Positions 35,501 to 47,400 of a stretch of 64,000 nucleotides of DNA are shown here, one piece after another; positions within the stretch are counted from its first letter, which is position 1; each line of letters opens with the position of its first letter. The notes below the pieces were generated by a model. That model was not told the DNA's origin. It saw only the letters and a program-made list of their open reading frames with translations, and searched no databases. A program made the position numbers and the translations under genes. The DNA comes from Drosophila persimilis (taxonomy: Eukaryota > Arthropoda > Insecta > Diptera > Drosophilidae), in contig NW_020825324.1 of the NCBI RefSeq assembly GCF_003286085.1, positions 496,001 through 560,000 of the forward strand, written 5' to 3'.

Positions 35501-38292
35501 GCCAGCAGTAATCGCTGATGGGCCCAGCGGGCAAAGCTGCGGTGGCGACACCGAATGAGAGATGCTCTTGCTCTTGCAAACAGTGCCACAACATCTTCTT
35601 CGCGACTTCAACAACTGCATTTCGTAGACATTTTGAGGAAAAACACATCAACAGTAGGAAATTTCAACAAAAATACGAAAAACTACACCAAGAGTTTACA
35701 ACAAATCAGCCATCAGTGTAAAAATACTTCACCAACGCGATTGAAAGTTACACCAATAGTAAAAAACTGCACCAACAGTAACTTAAACAACACCAACAGT
35801 AAATCAAACAACACCAACAGTAAATTAAACAACACCAAAAGTGTATAAAGCTGCTACACCTTTCAAAATTACACCAACAGTATATAGTCCAACTCCAGCT
35901 GTATAAAAACTTCACCAATAGTTTCAACAATTTCACCAACCGTATGAAAAACTACCAAAAAAAAGGAAACATATTTCACCATAACTATAAATAGCGAAGC
36001 AAACAGTTTCAACAACCACATCAAATGCCACACCAACGAAATAACCAACAAATTCAGCAACGACATCATCAACTACTCGAAAAACATGAACAATTACAAC
36101 AATCAATCATGAATATGTACACCAACGGCAGCAGCCACATCACAAGGAGCAAAACAGCAACACGAACAGCGTTTAACCCGACTTGAAAATGCTTTTGCTT
36201 TTGCTGTTGCTGTTGCTTTTGTTGTGTAGTTCATTGAGCCTCTGTTTCAGAGCCAGAGCCAGAGCCAGAGCCAGGCCCCAAACCAAAGGCAGACTCTGAG
36301 GCAGAGAGGAGTCGTCGCAGTCTCCTTCCACTGGCAGCACTCCCTGCGATTCGGTTCCGTTCCGTTCCGTCTATAAACGTCTATAACCTTCATTAAAAAT
36401 TGTCTGCAGCGGCATGAAATGATTGATAACATCCGTCAATTTTGACATATGCGGCAGAGGCACAGGCACAGGCAGAGGCAGAGGCAGGGGCAGGGGCAGA
36501 GGCAGGGTCTGGACTTGAGACTTGCAACTTTGCCACTTGCGATGATGTTGCCCCTGCCCTGCCTGTTGTTGGGTGTCTGCTGTTGCTGGTTCCTGTACCT
36601 CTCTCTCTGTGGAGGATGTTCGTTCGTTATAATTCCTTGCAGTCTTGGGCCTGGTTTTTTTTCTTTGTGTTTTCTGTTAGCGAAAATGAGTCAATTCGTC
36701 AATCAATCAGTGTGTCAGTTGCTCATTTATAATGGCCAAGAAGCACGGCCCCACTCTGCCGCCCGCACTCTTTCGAGGGGCGGTTCATTCATTCATTCAC
36801 TCGTTCATTCGTTCGCTCGTTCGTCGGGGGATTCGCTTGGGGCTGCGGCTACTGTCCATCGGGAGCCATCGGTAGATAGGGGAGGAATTGGGGGGAGAAT
36901 TATTAATGTGGGTCACTGTGGAGGAGCAGGAAGGATGTATGACAGGGGGTTGAGACCCAACATATATGATCCTCTTTCTGCTCTTCTATCCCCGCTTTCC
37001 GCTCTGCTCTGCTCTTCTCTCTCATTATTCTCCCACACCTTTTTTCTCTCGATCTAAAATCATACAATCCTCCTGCCTCCTACCGCTGCTCCTTCTTTCC
37101 ATTAATCCTCCTCTACTGCTTCCACTCCTCCCCCTTGTGCCTCCTTCTCACCTTCATCCTCGCCCCCCCTTCCCCGCTGGCTCTTCCACATGCCACAAAA
37201 ATGTGCACAGAAACTTTTTGAATGAAAATAAATTTTCACACACAAAAGTTTACTTTTTATTTCGAAAATCCTCCACCTCCACCTCCGCCTCCGCCTCCTT
37301 TTGTGTTCTGTTTTCTGTGGCTTCTCCTTCTTTTTATGGTATTTATATTTTGTACCTGAGACACGCCCCCAAAAACAACCATGCAACCGACCCCTGCCCC
37401 TGCCCCCTCCCCCCCCCCCCCCCCCCTGCACCTGCCCCAAAAGAACGAAGCACAAAAGAGGCGAAGGCGGAGGCGAAGACAAAAGTTTGGTTCTTGTTTT
37501 TTTTTCCCTGTGTGGTTTCATGCCACAACTCCATTGACTGATTGACTGCGAAAGGAGGAACCTTCTTCCTACTGCCCCCTGTCGCTTCTTGCTCCTCTTT
37601 CTCCTCCCTTTTGGGGCCCTTCCCCCTCCTCCTTCTGGTGGCGGTGGTTGCTGCTTCTCAAGTTTCAGTCTCAGGCCCCGAGGGCTCTCCATTTTGGGTT
37701 GTGGCCTCTATCATTATTCGGTTGCAGTTGCCCCATCTGCCTTTGCCTGCTCACACATATCCTCTAACATGAAAAAAACCCCTCTATATATCCATATATA
37801 TATATATATATATATAGATATGCCACGCCTTCTTGCAACGCCTTCTTCGTCTTGTGGCAGTAGAGAAGAACTACTAACAAGGTGGAAGGAAAGGTGGAGA
37901 GATGGAAAGGAGAGCGCTTTCCAGTAATCATTGAAAAAGGTGGCTACCACATGTGGCATACGGCAAGAAAGTGAGCTGCGGTGGGGCAGGGTGGCATGCC
38001 CCCACAGGGCGTATGCGTAGTGCAAAACGTGCAACGTGCAAATTGTAATTCTCAAATGTTTACCATCCGTCCAGTTCGGTCCAGTCCGGTCCCAAGGCCA
38101 CGCATTGCTCATTGCTCATTTATCTGCCCCAGCAAAAGCGCCACCCAGACATCCTGCCATCCTGCCACACCACCTGCCACTCTGCCACTCTGCCACACAC
38201 ACACACACACACACACACATGTGCAAACTTAATGAGGCAACCAAAAGCGAGGTGCTAATTTGCGCCTCGAAGGATTTTCGACGGGCACACAT

Positions 38293-38323
<31 letters not shown>

Positions 38324-40756
38324 ACACGAGTCCCCTTCTCTCCCTGCTGCTCCCCCCACTCCTGGGAAAACAGGCGAATCTTTTACCCTTGAACTCTCTT
38401 TAATCTCTGAATATCTCTGTTTTGCAGGTCGCAGTGAACCGCCTGTCGGCGTGGGCGATCCCTGTGCTGGGTGCAATAAACCGATCCTGGACAAGTTCCT
38501 GCTGAATGTCCTCGAACGCGCCTGGCACGCCTCCTGCGTGCGATGCTGTGAATGCCTCCAACCGCTCACCGACAAATGCTTCAGCCGCGAATCGAAGCTC
38601 TACTGTCGCAACGATTTCTTCAGGTGAGAAAACGCACGTTTTAGCATTCATAATGTTCCCATAAGTGAGCGGATACATTCGTCAAGGAATAGAATGCAAC
38701 GGCAGTGGGTCCAATATCCATTCCCAATCTGTCTTCCATTCCCCATTCAGAGAGAAGAGAAGGAACTTTCAATCAAAAGTCGCTGACCGAAGAGCGAACT
38801 GAAAAAAGAAGAAGAAGAAAAAAAAGAAACCAAAGCAATTAAGAGCCAAGTTTTCAATCGGAGCTTTGACTCTTTGGCTTTTGTTTTGCTGCTGTCCGCG
38901 CGCGTGTTTTTCATTTGATTTCACTTTGGATTCCGCATTCAGTTCTATTAATTGAAAAAAAAAAAAAAAAAAAAAAACAGAAACCTGAGGGAATCAAAGG
39001 AGTAGAGGAGGAAAAAATGCCAGGACGAAAGCAATTAACATGCAAAATACCTGAGCAAATCAAAATGAAATCAATTCCTGCACACAAGATTCTCCCTGTC
39101 CTGCGGTTCCTTCGATTCTGAAGAGTGCCAGAGCGGATGGATGGGTGTCCTATCAATCAGCGACAGGATGATGGGAGTGTGGGGCCAACAAAGGCATTCC
39201 ATAAACGGAAAACGGAGGCTTCCACTGATGTATGTGTGTGTGCGCATACTTGTGGTAGTCACTGCCAGTCCCTGTGCCATTGGCAATCAATAGAAGGAAC
39301 TACTTAGAATACGAGTGGTAGAGGATTTCAATGGGAGGCTTCCATAGATTGATCTTTTGTTTGCAATTTTCTAATAAAAAACGTTCCAGGAATAGAAACT
39401 GTATTTAGAACGGGATTTTATTTCCTCGGCAGTGCTTTTGAGATCTTCCCAACATAATTTCTCTTGCAATTTCAGTGTTGGAATATCGGTTTCGAGTATT
39501 TTTCACGTTGCTATAAGTTTCAAGAGCTGTTCATCACTAATAGTAAAGTAATGGTATGAAAGAGTGCATTCCAACAAAGTTCCCTTGAAGTTGCAGTGTT
39601 GTAATGGCAATTTTGAGTGTTTTCTTTGGTGGAACAGTGCTTGAATAATACCATGGAGTGATTTAAGTATCGGAATAGTAGTTCTGAGTGTTTCCAACAC
39701 TTATTAAAAACTATATTTTCCATGAGAGCTTTCCAACATACAACTCTTGAAGTTTGAGTGTTGGAATAACTGTGGATAGGTCATAAAAATGATTCTCGTT
39801 TCTTTTTTTGTGTTGCAGACGCTATGGAACCAAGTGCAGTGGCTGTGGCCAGGGTATTGCGCCATCGGATCTGGTGCGTAAGCCGCGGGACAAGGTTTTC
39901 CACCTAAATTGCTTCACATGTTGCATATGCCGCAAACAGTTGAGCACCGGGGAGCAGCTGTACGTTTTGGATGACAATAAGTTTATCTGCAAGGACGATT
40001 ATCTCCTGGGCAAGGCGCCATCCTGCGGCCACAATTCACTGAGCGGTAAGTACCATCCTAAACAATCCATTCACACGACACTAATCGGGGTGGGGCCGGG
40101 GCTGGGCAGGTCATAAATTCTGGGCGGCACAGCTCTGGGGCTCATCTTTGCTCATTAGAGGAGAGCACTCAGAAGAGGAGACTGCTGGTCTGCTGGCTGT
40201 GGTATCTGCAATTTCCATCGGCAATAAATACACAATTACGCACATGCTTTTGGGTATATTTAGGCACAAATTTGTGCCCGGTTGCCCTGGTCACACCACC
40301 CGAACCAGCACTAGGCCAGGCCAGACCCGACCATACCCACACATCACGCACGCAGCCAGAAGAATAACAATAACATGGCATTTTTTCTACAAATATTTTA
40401 ATTTCTAACGCAGTTGTTTGCACTAATTGTTTATCGTTTGCGATAGAAATATTTGCCATTCAAATTACCGTGGGAATAAAAGAAGCACCGGACCGGCCAT
40501 TCTTGCCAGCCACTCGCTTCCCTTTCTCGCTTTCTCTCTCTCTCTCTCTATCCCTCTCCCTCTCTATCTCCCTGTGGATTCTCTCTTTATTTGTTGTTGC
40601 TGATAATATGCCCATTGTTGATTTTTGGCAAAGTTTTTCCTATCATTCTCTGTCTCTCTGGCCGCTGCCTCTCTTTCGCTGTTTTCCTTTGTAATCCTAA
40701 AAAATATTTGCTACATTTTTGGGTTTCCGGCAAGCGAGAAGTCGCTTTTACAAACC

Positions 40757-40787
<31 letters not shown>

Positions 40788-43700
40788 AATTTAAAGACAA
40801 AAGTCTAAATGCTTGGCAAATATTTACTCAAAACGCATAAATAAAGCACGAGTCTCATGCATAAGAAAATAGAACACACACACACAGGCAGAGAGAGTGA
40901 AAGGGGGAGAGGGAGTGAAACGGTAATCTTGAGCTCAAGTTGTAGAATCGCTAAGAAGTTCAAGAATTGATCTAAGCTCCACACAAATTGTGGAAACTGA
41001 GGCGACATAGAGGCGACTTGCCCGTTCAAACATTACATTTTACCAACACTGGACATTTGAGTCATTAACCAACACTGGTTCAAGTCATTAAGTGGTTAAC
41101 CAACACTGGGAGAAGTTTTTCTTAGTGGTCTCTAATAAACATTGAAAATGCATACACAATGTTCCCCCTTTTTGGTTATTGTGCCCCACAGTTAAAGCTT
41201 TAATGGCGTCCATTTCCCTTTTCCACAAACATTCCTCCCGAAAAATTCAGCACACAAATGAAATGAAAGAATGAGAAGGAAGAGGAGCAATAGGAGTCGG
41301 GGCAGGAGCAGGAGCAGTCGGAGGAGGCCGACTGATGGAAAAACGCATTAAAGCCAAAAGCAGCTGCAAAATGCAAAAACCCTAAAGCACATTCCCTCCA
41401 TCCACCGCTTGACGGCTTTTGTTTACCCTTTTTCCATTTTTTGTTTTTGTTGCACTCGACGGGCAAAAAGTTTTAAAGGATATACCACGTACGCGCGTAC
41501 CAGAGGCCAAAGGATGTGCCAGTGGATGCCAGTCTGCCTGTATCTGTGCCTGTGCCTGTGTCGGTGTCTGTGTCTGTGTCTGGGTCTGTGTGTGGGATGT
41601 GGATTAAGCTTTAAAGTTGGCGCTGTGTGGCGCATAATTATTTCAAGTTTTCAAGCAATTAAAGAGCTTTAAATGGCGGCATGCATGATGGGTGTACCAT
41701 GTGCATGACATTCCTGTCGTCGTATGGTGGCTGTCATACGCAGCAACGCCTCGTCTCGCCACGCCGCTTGTTGTGTGGCTTCTATTTCCACTTTTTGGGA
41801 TGCCATTTCCCTTCAGCTTCCTCAGTTTTCTCAGTTTTCTCAGTTTTGGGGACCAAAAGATACCGAAATGCGGCAAAATATTGTCGTAGCATACTTAGCG
41901 GCGTTAAATATTTCAACGCTGCCATTTTTTTTCCTGCTCCTTCCTCCCATACGAAGACAGAGAGAGCGAGAGAGAAAGAACAAGAGAGACAGGGAGACAG
42001 AGAGCGAGCAAGCGACTGAGAGAGAGAGAGAGAGAGAGACTCTCTGCAGCTGCGCAGATTGCCGACTGAGACAGCGGCAGCGACAGAGACAGCGACAGCG
42101 GCAGCGGCAGAACAAAATGGCAGCCGAAGAGAGCAGCCAGTCAGGCCCTTCCCCTGCCCAAAAAAGTAGGCAATACTTTTGCCAGCTAGCTTTTGCGCCT
42201 CTTCGGGCTTTTCCACCAATAATTATTAATAATAATTATTATTACCATTTACTTAACATCATTTTTCACACACAAAGAAGGAGAAACCAAAAGAAAAATC
42301 TATGGCCGGGTCTGCTGCCGCTGTCGCTGCTGCTGCTTCTGCCACAGCGGCACGGCGGCACGGCAGCACAGCAGCGTCTCGGTCGCTGTTGCTGTCGACG
42401 ACGACGACGACTGGCGACGCAGCCGAGCAGCGCAGGTCATTAATGTTTTGATTTTAATTGCGTTAATTACGTGCAACGGATTTTTCACTCGTGCCCCACA
42501 AAGACACCGCTCGGAAAAAAAGTGAAAATCCCCCAGGAAAAACGCGTCGGCAAAAGTGTTAGTGGGCCCCACGGCATCGGCGGGGCGGGGAGGGGAAAAA
42601 AAGAACAGAAACCCTACAAATTATGATGGAAAATAACTCAACGCAACGAGAATTTTCCATAAGAAAACACACACAATTTTCTTTGGCATTTTGTTGTTGT
42701 TCTGTTGCTGTTTTGCTGTTGTGTGGCGAGGCTTCAATTTATGGCTTGTCAAATAAATTAAACTGTTTGCCGTGCGATAAAAAGACGCAACAATGAAGTG
42801 GCGGAGCGTGGGGGCAACGGGTTCCAGGGCAGAAATGGAGCTTACAAAATGCGACATAAATCATACCGGAGGCCATCGCAAAAAGTGCAATGAAGTACAA
42901 CATTTCCGATAAATGAAGGAAGCCAGCAAATAGAGGAGTAAATAGTGAGAGAGGGAGAGATAGAGAGATAGAGAGAGAGTGAGCAGAGAGAGAGAGAGAG
43001 AGACAGGGAGGGAGAGTAGACAGACAGAGCGACAGTACGGAGAGTGTGAAAATCTCTTAAAGACGCTTGTTCTTTGGACTCTCGAGAGCCGTACCATTGA
43101 AATCATATGTAATTTACTTTTTCATTGCTAAGTCACACTGGAAGAGAATCAATGTTTTCACAGAAGCAATGCAATTGACATAATATATATCCCCTTCCCT
43201 TCCACGCTTACATGTGAATGGCAAACAGCTGTTTTTCTGTCTACAGGGAGGAACACAAACGAATACCAATGATTCATAGGAACGTAGAGGGTTTTGACCA
43301 CAAGGAAAAGACTGATTACTGGAGGGAAGAGACCTCCGTCTACGCTCTGACATCCATTTCCTTATCCGTCATTCGAATGTATCCTTCCTTGCTTCGGCTG
43401 TCGCTCTCTTTGGGTCCTAAACTTTCTTGAGTTATCATCAACACTGGAAACGGCTTACAGCCTCTGGCCTCTCCTTCTCCGTTCGAGGGATAAACACTTA
43501 TTATAATCGTGCGAGTGTTCTCTGTTTCTCTTCCCTACAATTGGGGGGGGGGGCACATAATGACCCTTAAACGACCTTAACTCTTCGAGTTTCCTTTATT
43601 TTGGACGGAATACTCATTTTCTGTTGTTCTTTTTATGATGCCCAAAATTTTTATGAACCACAAGGGGTGCTCTTTCCCTTTCTCCTGCTCCTGCTCCTGC

Positions 43701-44434
43701 TCCATATTCATTTTCTCTGTCCTGTTCTTTCTGTTGCTTTATTGCTCTTTTATCGTGCGTAGTCCTGTGTTTCAGTTTTGTGGCTCTCTCTCTCTCTGGC
43801 AAAAGTTTACTTCCTTCGAGTGGCAAAAAGATAAACAGATGTTCCATTCCGACATTAAAGACGGCTTTCAGAGGCAGGCCTCTCGTGCGCATTTTTGATT
43901 TTTTGATCGAAAATGGCTTTATTAATCGATTTTTAATCGATTTCCAGACCTCTTTCATCAAAAGTACTATCTGTTTGAACTACACTACCCCTTCGCCCCG
44001 CTCCCGAGGCACTGTTTGTGGCTGCCACATGTAGCATATATGGCACAGATTTACGGTTGTCATTTTGTCGGCTGGTCACGTAATATAGTACTCTCCTCTT
44101 CAATGCCCTACACCGTAAATCGGTGTGGTTTTGCTGCTACGCCCTTGGCCACACGGTCATTCCTCATGCCTCATGCCACATGCCACATGCCACATGAAAC
44201 CTCCTCCTCCTACCGCTGCGGCTGCTGCTGCCGGCGCTGCTGCCTTGCGGTTGCCCATTTCTTCTTCCCTTCTAGGAGTTTTTATTATTTTTTATTTTTT
44301 GTGTTTTTATTTTTATGTGCAGTTTCTGTGTGTATTTTTTTCTTTCTTTTCTGCAGCGATAGCAGTTTTTCCCTTCTGTTTTTCCTCTGTTTTCTGGTCG
44401 AGTTTTTCGTTGTGTCTATGATTATATACATATT

Positions 44435-44471
<37 letters not shown>

Positions 44472-47400
44472 ACCAGATCCGTGTATATATATTTTTATTT
44501 TGTTCTATTTTCCTGTTTTTCTTGTTTTCTTTTGTCAGAAAAGTTTATGGCAACTGGCTGCTGGCTTGTGGGGCCTCTGGGGTGGGGGCTGGTGGCTGTG
44601 CTCCAATCTGACCCTCCCTCTGTCTCTCTCCACGCCCCTGGGTGTGTGTGTGTGTTGACCAGGCCAAAACAAAATCAAAAAAAAAAAAAAAAAAACAGGA
44701 GAAAAAAAGCGAAAACCGTTAAAGTTTATTTGACATTTACTTGGGCTATTTTTTATTTTTATGACTCTTTGGGTCTCGCTCTTTTTCCCCGAGACGCACA
44801 TTGACTGACCACAATGCCACACATGCCCCCTGCACCTCGCTGCCACATGTACCGCCTCCCCCCGCTTCTCTGCAGCCTCATTTTTTATGATTTCTCTCTC
44901 TTTGGATCATAAATTTGCGGCTATTTTGGGGCCACGAATTTAATACCCTACCAACCGTTGGCTGGGGCACGGGGGGGAGGAGGGGGCAAGGTGCATGCCT
45001 CACGGAGAGCTTTTCGGCTTCTAACGCCTTTTCAACGCATTCGTAAATCATTCGGTCAACTATTTTCCATGATTTGTAGAGGTGGACAGGGCGCCGAACT
45101 TTTGGCTATGAGTGTGGCAGAGACTCTCGGCTGTGAGTGTGTGTGTGTGTGTGGCAGAGGCTGTGGGAGACCTTTCGAGACCGGCGGAAGTGTCGCCATT
45201 TTCGGCTGCCGGAAGTAAAGGGCAAGGAGGAGCAGGAAGGATGCCCATAAATCAAGTGAATAATCGAATGCGTACGAGTGAGTGTGTGCTGAATACCAAA
45301 TACCAAATGAATGCCCAGCCAAGAAAAGGCGAGTCCAAAGAAAGGTGTTTCCAACGATTCCTCAGAGCTGAAATATATTTTTTTGCCTCCAAGATCGATT
45401 GGCTTAAATACCTTTGCTTTTGGCATTCATTCTTTTCGATTCATTTTGCGCATTCCAAGAACACTTTGAAGAAAAAAATAAATTCCAATCATCACAGTCG
45501 ACAACAACCTGTCTCGTGCCCCTGCCCCTGCCCCCTGTCCCCTGTCCCCTATCCCTGCCACTGCCACTGCCACTGCCACACTTGTCGCTGGGATATGGTT
45601 TATGGGGCATTTGCCGAAGCGAACGACTGGCGGGTCTTAATGACAAAACTCGTAACCAAAACACAAAACAAACAACAACAAAAAAAGGGTCTCTCCCCAA
45701 AAACATTTTAATGTCTAACTAAAACGAGGGACCGAGGAGGCGGGTGTGTGGAGGGGGGGGGAGGCCAACGTGTGTTTTGATGATGTGTTGGGGCACAAAT
45801 TACGACGAGCGACGAGAGGCGTTAAAACTAGAGCAAAGACCAACTCTTGAGTGACTCTTGACTCTCGGAATGAACTCTCGTAACTCCCGCCATAAATCTC
45901 CAATCAAAAATTGAGTGCCCCGTAAACTGTTACAATGGCAAACGGGGTGGTGGGCATGGGGCATGCGACAGGGGCAGGCAAGACAACTTTTTGATGAGCA
46001 AACAAAACACGCCGAAGAAGTCTTTGATATCCTCATAAAAATAACCTTTAAGTGCCGCCACTTTAAGGAGTTTTCGGGAGACAGAGAAAGAAAATCGTGT
46101 CATATTTCAAGCTTGGTCAAACATTTTTCACCAATAAAACAAGAGCGAGGGAAAACCCCAAAGAAAGCGAAAGAAAAAGCGATGCCAGCGGGATAGAGGA
46201 GCAGGAGCAAAGTAGCAGCCTTTGGATACCCTTCTTGGATGCGATCTATGGCTACTTTTCCTACTCCGCGTCCTGCAGCAGTGCCCCTCGGTCGAAGGAA
46301 TGGAAACGAATTTGAAGCCTTTCCAAGAGGAACATCCTCCACGTATCCAGGGTATCCAAAAAGCGTATCGAACGACAGACAGAATGAAAAGCGAAAAGAA
46401 AAGCCCCACCGCGAGGCGTGGATGCCACCTTCAGAGATGTCGCTGACAAACATGGCGCCCCAAAACACAGAAACGGTGGGGGCAGAACAACCCCTCCTCG
46501 AGGGCTCCATCGAGAGATAAGCAGAGAGACAGCGACAGCAGCAGCAGGCACTCGAAAAAAAAGGCGGGCCAGAGGCAAAAAAGCAAGCGAGATGGCAACA
46601 GTCGAAGCCAAAAGCGAGACAAGCAGAGAGCGAAAGAGAGAGCGTGTGAGAGGAAGAGAGAGCGAGCGTGAGAGGGGGAACCATCATTCTGGGGGATGGC
46701 TTCCTTTTTTGGCGAAGGATTTGCTGGCGTTGGCGGCTCACTGAGAAAACAAAAGCCCCACAGAAAAAAAAAAACAAAAAAAAAACGAAGAAAAGCAAAC
46801 AGAAGAAAAACCAGAAAAGCAGAAGAAGCGAAAAACGAAACAAAAGAAAAGAAGTGGATGCTGAAGTAGAGCGGGGGGATGTCAGAGGGTTGTGGTTGCC
46901 GGCTGGGGCAGGGGCAGGGGGAGGGAGGTGGAGCGGCGGGTTTTGGGGGGAAGGCACAAATCCAACTGTCGAAACCAAAAGCACGCAAAAACTGCTGCTG
47001 CTGCAGGTGGCATTTGCCCCAAAGGGTGTGTGGGGGGGGGGCATGCCACATTTTTCGGGGGTTGGCTCTGTGACTCTTAAGGGTGCGACGTCGGCTGTGA
47101 ATTGAGGTTATGTATACAAAACGGAAACGGAAATGTGGCAGAGAGTGTGGAGGGCTTTGTGTGTCTGTGTGTGTGCAAAATGATGTCTGCGAAAATGCCA
47201 GAAGGCACAAGTATGGATGCCAGGGGATGGCAGGGGGTGTAAAGCAGACGGGGGGTGGGGGGGTTGGCGGCGGCGGAGGGAGAGGGAGAGGAGTGTAGGA
47301 AGCATGATTTTCCTGACTGCCGAGGGACTGGCTAAGGCTCTCTCTCTCTCGCTCTCTCTCTCTATGTCTCTCTGTCTCTCTCTCGGCCTCAAAAAGCTTA

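Larger units (their letters stand above)
22329..38427 (+). other. Lim1: Lim1 intron 1 (16,099 bp)
   Basis: Consensus GTAAGT donor and TTTTGCAG acceptor. The intron holds microsatellites, a polypyrimidine block (about 23340-23720), CAG/CTG runs (24806-24935, 29488-29762), an AATACT array (30228-30600), a CGAT cluster (31203-31335), a polypurine block (33541-33770), a BED-like small ORF (35518-35721) and a CACCAA minisatellite (35684-36135). Many open frames here are translations of simple sequence. Conserved enhancers are likely in a gene of this class but cannot be recognised without comparison. 22340-23260 has no clear feature apart from two weakly repeated phrases (CCTATGAGTT at 22690 and CCCATGAGTT at 22932). 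Confidence 0.9.

Noticed and set aside
35684-36135. Spaced repeat superficially like a CRISPR array
   Set aside because: Units are imperfect and contiguous, spacers are absent, and the DNA is from an animal.
46239-46520. 93-codon plus-strand ORF of mixed composition
   Set aside because: It spans a reverse copy of the dispersed 28-bp motif, has no domain, and has no promoter or polyadenylation context.
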